Source: Cucumis sativus (lineage: Eukaryota > Streptophyta > Magnoliopsida > Cucurbitales > Cucurbitaceae). Taken from it: a DNA stretch of 64,000 nt. Shown piece after piece: positions 59,435 to 64,000 of this stretch. The translations under genes and the position numbers were made by a program. The notes below the pieces were generated by a model. The model searched no databases, was not told where the DNA came from, and saw only the letters and a program-made list of their open reading frames with translations. The stretch covers positions 15,116,075 through 15,180,074 of the forward strand of contig NC_026658.2 of NCBI RefSeq assembly GCF_000004075.3, read 5' to 3'. Within the stretch, counting starts at the first letter, position 1; each line of letters opens with the position of its first letter.

Positions 59435-62400
59435 CTACTGATTGTGGTTACCAACCTGCATGCGACCAACATGTGACAACCTTGATGACAGTAAAGGTGC
59501 CTCTTCATCAACATTGATATCGGACGAACCATTTCCACCATTGCCATCATTGCTATTTGACGTGAATATATCTGTCGACTTCTTCTCTAACTTCCAGTCC
59601 TGTAATAGGCATCAAAGTTCCAGTTAGGAAAATATTGAAAGATCGGTCAAGACAACAAACTGCTGATTAGTCATTAGACAGCAGATGAAAAAGGAAAGCA
59701 AGTAAAGTTACAGTACTCAGCATTTGTTCCAACACTGAGCCCTGAGATCATCAACCTCAAAAAGCACTTCGAGGTTCATTAGCCTTTAGCGAATGAAATC
59801 AGATTGAAAAGTTTGCAGATCGTTGTGGTTTAACAGTTTTAGTTTTATTGGTTGCATCCGTACATCTGCTGGCCAAAATTATTGTGGGAAATGGAGGAAA
59901 GTAGCCCTCTATATACTAGCTAAGAGAAATATTGTGGTTTCAATGAGTTCTCAAGAAGGATAGAACATTTTCAAATTTTCAGGGTCACAGCTGTAAGTTA
60001 TCAAGACGTAACTCTCAGCTCTCAGGGATAGAAAAGTTGGATCTTTCTGAAGGACACGTTTTAGGTGGAATTTGTTCGACTGATTCATTTCAATAACCCA
60101 TACTTATACAGCCATTTTCCTTTGTTACTTGGCCAAGTAATACAAACTGGGATAATCAAAGCCGTTTTATTCCAGCACTTAAACTACCAAGGCATAAAAG
60201 GTTTAGAGGAATTTCCTTGAGCTCAGTACCAAAAGAGGAATAACACCTCACTTCAATAAGATCTGTTCTATAGGTTGTACTTCTAAGCCATTGAGTCCTA
60301 AACGTGGAAATATACTTGACTGTACATGGAACAACTGGTAGATACCCCTTCAAATGAAAACCAGAAGCTTGTGGAGCTCGCTGTTGTGGCTATAGTTTGG
60401 GAATTTTGAATGGAAAGAAATCTAGGGGTTTTCCTGATGCTTAGAATTGGGGAAAATGTGAGAGGCATTATCAAATTTCTCAACTGGTTGATGTCTTACC
60501 TCCTCATTTCTCCCAACTTATATTCTAACTAATTGTTTCCCACCTAAAAAAGATTGTCACTTTTAGTACCACATAAAGCCTATGAGACATTGCATCAAGT
60601 GGAGAAGGAACTACTTCAAATTATTAAAACTGCCATGAGATGTGAATAATTCAGAGCCCCAACCTTTGCAATTCTGTCTGTAATGCTTTCAGATGACAAT
60701 TGAGATGCACGAACATCTTTGACCTTTATGTAATTATACATGAGGACGCCACATAATGCTGCATGGAGAAAAGGGTTGGTAAGTTGAATATCGAATTAAA
60801 TTAGTAAGTCATAATGGGAAAAATTCTCCCCTAGAAAGGATTACCAATTGCATAGCCAATGATATTCAACCCTGTTATCGTAGATTCAGGAAATATAACA
60901 GTTGAGAGGGCTATTAGTATCCAGTCCTTGAGAACACCAGCAACTCGAATAGTAACGGCTCCAGTTCTTCCAATTACTAAGAAAATAGAGAAGTTCAATG
61001 CCAAGGCACACAGTGCATTCGAAAAAAAGATCCAGAAGTTGAACTGAATTTGAGCAACTTGCATTTCTGGCTTCTCCAACAAGTACCAAGGAACAAACAG
61101 GAAAACAAAACTGCATGAATCAAACACACAAAGTGAGCAGCTAATTCAATTGACCCCCATTAAATTAGAATCTAGCTTTTGTCGCATATAAGTTGATTTA
61201 CAGTGAATAATTATTACTGCTTCAAAATGAAATCTTGATAATCCATTGACAAAGTTACTTGACTACTTTGAGTCGAGAAGCATCGAACTACACTCTACCT
61301 GCATGGAGCAATGTAATATAAGCTGGTGATAGGATTTAGAGTTAAGCCCTTCTTTTGTAGAAGGACCTGCGTCAAGACCAGCCTGAGAGCTTCTGCAAAG
61401 ATACCCGTGACCTGGTAAACTGTGCCTACTACGTTAAAATGGATCTCACCATATGAGGAAATGACAACCCCAACACTGACCAACAACATGTTCAAGAAAA
61501 CGTCACACCTTAACTTGTCCGTACCACACACAACAGCCATTAAAAATGTGGCTACTGGCACTGAAAAATCAAATTTAAATCTAATCAATTTACATTTATA
61601 AGAAGTCTCATTCTAGAAGTGCAAAAAGCATGAAGTTAAGCCTGCATACTTAAAGCCTTAAGCATCTGAATGAAGGCCACAGATATGTGTAAGTAGGCAG
61701 TGTTACCAAACCTGAAATATTAATAGTTAGTAATACTGAAACCAATGTGAACATGACGCAAAGGACCTCAAACAATCTTACAAAAATAGTATGAAAATCA
61801 TGACATTTTTTAGCACCTTTACCTATTAAAGCGAGTTAGAAACTTAGAACATTATAATACATGAAACCAACGTATAAGAAAAAATGTCACTTACAAAACC
61901 TAAGAACAATGTCCATCCCTCCTAAATGGGAATTCTTTCAAGTACTATTACAAGATGACTAATTTTACAACCTTACTTACCAAAGACTTGATGCAAAAAA
62001 TGCACTAATCGGGATGACACAAGTTGCATATCTGTCCAATAGGAAAGACATTACACATTAGGAACAGATAAATATTACACACAAAAAAGGCAGCAAAAAC
62101 CAATTATACCTCAGCTTTTCATTTCTCAGAGCACTTACATTTCAAAAGTCATTTTGACTGGAGATACAACCTGCAGAATTGGAATCAACATTAATTACTC
62201 TAGCTACCCAAATTTGGAAAAGTAGATTAACTGAGCGACAGGAAATGGATGAAGTGGGCTATCCAAAACACGCAAGAATTTTTGGTTGAAGCATTGTTGC
62301 CTGCTGGTAACTATTACTAGCTATCACAGGTTGAAAATTGTGTAGAACTTCCTAATCCCTTTTCTGCATGGCTAAAAAGAGGCTACCACTAGGGAAGTGC

Positions 62401-62937
62401 AAGAGAACAATGGCAGTTACTAACACCAACTTAACAGTCATCTCTTGACCAAGGAATCCAATTTGACAAAGAATGTAATAAGTAAATTGAATTCTCTAAA
62501 TCTCATATATAATGTTATAAAATCGTACCTTGAACACACGGACAAGGAAGAATGCGACAGCGCCAGAAAACCCCATATGAATCATTGTAAGTGTAATAGG
62601 CAAAGGAAAATTGAAGTATTTTGGGGAGAGCACCCACTGCAATATTAGAAAAACAAGTAAAAATAAGCATCACATGAGAATTAAACATTAGCAGACAGCC
62701 AACAATTAAGCAGCGAGCATGCTTACACCTTAAATTCAGATCGTGAAATAGTTAAACTAATGATTACTACTTGTACCATTAACAGAGACGAGATAATGAA
62801 AACTGGAACAAATTTCAAATCTGATCAATAAGGAAAAAAATATGTTGAAATACCTTGTTGTACAAAATAACTCCAGATGATAGCAAAATGTAGATGAAAA
62901 GATACAGGTAAGTCAGCACAAGTGGTCTGTTGATCAT
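59435..62937 (-). CDS. TPT/nucleotide-sugar transporter family protein
   Basis: Nine exons, 62854-62937, 62529-62636, 62139-62170, 61981-62031, 61650-61711, 61299-61560, 60845-61110, 60664-60758 and 59435-59599, give 374 aa. This is a drug/metabolite-superfamily transporter with about ten membrane helices, of the group annotated in Arabidopsis as probable sugar-phosphate/phosphate translocators (At3g14410, At1g53660). Family marks are 'VILYNKWVLSPKYFNFPLP' near residue 24, 'FIQMLKALMPV' near 106-116, and 'VAGVLKDWILI' near 265 with the conserved lysine. No plastid transit peptide is present, so an endomembrane location is more likely than plastid. The hydrophilic C-tail (about residues 321-374) is longer than I expect and carries an acidic dileucine EEAPLL. 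Substrate is unknown. The leader may contain an intron (63052-63500). Confidence 0.93.
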
Positions 62938-63800
62938 TTTGGCCAATGAAAATTTCCGCTGACTGATCTAACAGGTGAGTTCCGCCTCTACAACTAACTT
63001 TTCATCACCCCTGTCTATGATCTGAAGATAGAGGCATCTTCTATCTAAACCCTGCAATCAGATTTCGTCTTCTACGCTATACAATAAGGTTTATTTATTG
63101 GTTAAACCGACAGGTACAGTGTCTACTATACTGTATACGTATATCCATGCAGGACAGCACCTGAAAACAAAGCCCGGAGTCAAAGAAGAATACCGAATTT
63201 ATCTCTCCCAATAAGCAAAACCCAGATGCTACATTGTAACCATCGAAAAGGTAGTAAGAGATAAGAAGCAACACGATTTGCCAAATTCAAACCAACCAGG
63301 ACAATAAGAACGAATCATGTACAAGAACTAGAGTCGGGGTATAACTCATATGTGATGCAAAAGTGAACCAATTGGGAAACGAAAACAAAACCCACATAAG
63401 GGTAGATCTGAAAGAATGCGGCAAAAACAAGTGACAGAAATTCAATGACAACCACAGCAGAATTCGATGAAAGACGAAAGGCGGAAGAAAAGGGTGTTAC
63501 CAAAACAAAGGGATCGAGACGTTGGCGGGAATCTGAAGGAAGAAAAGTGCACAGCAGTAGCAAAAAACCCAACTTGGCGGTGAGAAAGAAGACGATGCAG
63601 AGAGGGGAAATGGAGGATTGTAGAGAAATGGGTTAAAAGGGAAAATGGAGAAACAGAAATGAGAAGAGTGAGAAAGAGTTGAAAAAGTTAAAATCGTCTG
63701 TTGTGAAGAACTGGCGGAACCGTACGCTGTGAAGAGTGCATTAATGGCTTCTAGATTTCGAAGATACAGAACAGAACACAAAACAGAGGCTGTTAGGCTT
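62938..63800 (-). promoter_or_regulatory. Transporter 5' leader with probable intron
   Basis: On the minus strand a donor 'tttggtaacacc' at 63500-63499 and acceptor 'tgattgcag' ending 63052 bracket about 450 bases, a plausible leader intron. The region 63500-63780 is CT-rich on the minus strand, as plant leaders are. Frames at 63315-63781 are rejected as leader sequence. 63800-64000 shows nothing further. Confidence 0.4.
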
Positions 63801-64000
63801 CCAACTCCCTTTCACGGGAGATGACGCTTCTGCCTTCTATAAAGGCTTCCTTTTGCAAAAATGGACCTTTCAAACATTATCCCCATGTGATTTTCAGTTT
63901 CAACAATTTGATTTTTGGAATATAGATAAAGCTTCGATTTTCCATTGTGTAATTGTTGAAATTGAACGGACTAAAAGAAACAAAAATGTAAATGAATCAA

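Noticed and set aside
63315..63781. ORFs on both strands upstream of the transporter
   Set aside because: CT-rich leader or promoter sequence; not in frame with the transporter and no family features.

Overview
This is a plant nuclear window: AT-rich intergenic DNA, multi-exon genes with GT-AG introns, and no operon-like spacing. The protein families are eudicot-typical (tau-class glutathione transferases, PASTICCINO1, a COPT copper transporter, a pyruvate dehydrogenase kinase). The intergenic repeats, such as A/T-rich pieces with 'tctatc...gatag' motifs and 'tagcaaatttgc' ends and a MITE with 'gataaccatt' ends, suggest a cucurbit. That last point is inference from memory of repeat style, not a search result.

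Layout. 1-4.2 kb: repeat-rich, with a decayed ~100-bp tandem array and a 295-bp foldback element. 4.3-4.7 kb (+): intronless COPT. 6.5-13.4 kb (-): a 20-exon PAS1 gene, with two probable GC-AG introns. 13.9-21.6 kb: gene-poor, with a LINE RNase H relic near 19.8 kb. 21.6-23.0 kb (-): a four-exon, 380-aa plant protein I cannot name. 23.8-37.3 kb: 13 kb with no supportable gene, holding a 322-bp hAT-type MITE with an exact 8-bp target duplication, another MITE, microsatellites and short GC-richer promoter-like islands. 37.3-48.8 kb (-): a tandem cluster of four intact two-exon tau GST genes plus a fifth, truncated copy. 49.9-52.9 kb (-): six-exon pyruvate dehydrogenase kinase. 53.2-59.4 kb: gene-free repeat and AT-rich DNA. 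59.4-62.9 kb (-): nine-exon member of the triose-phosphate/nucleotide-sugar transporter family.

The genes are independent housekeeping or stress genes. The one coordinated unit is the GST cluster. A block containing GST-B and GST-C was duplicated to give the truncated copy and GST-D. All five copies, the dead one included, keep a 19-bp as-1/ocs-like palindromic element 140-235 bp upstream of the start codon, with half-sites exactly 12 bp apart. This is the strongest regulatory signal in the window and predicts shared TGA-bZIP (salicylate, auxin or xenobiotic) control.

Other notable structures are a tandem duplication in pyruvate dehydrogenase kinase intron 1 that copied the end of exon 1 with its splice donor, a fresh 208-bp tandem duplication at 45.25-45.67 kb, and uneven divergence between GST-C and GST-D that looks like gene conversion. 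No RNA genes, CRISPR arrays or intact transposons were recognised. All exon boundaries were set by eye from splice consensus and reading frame; every summed CDS is a multiple of three.
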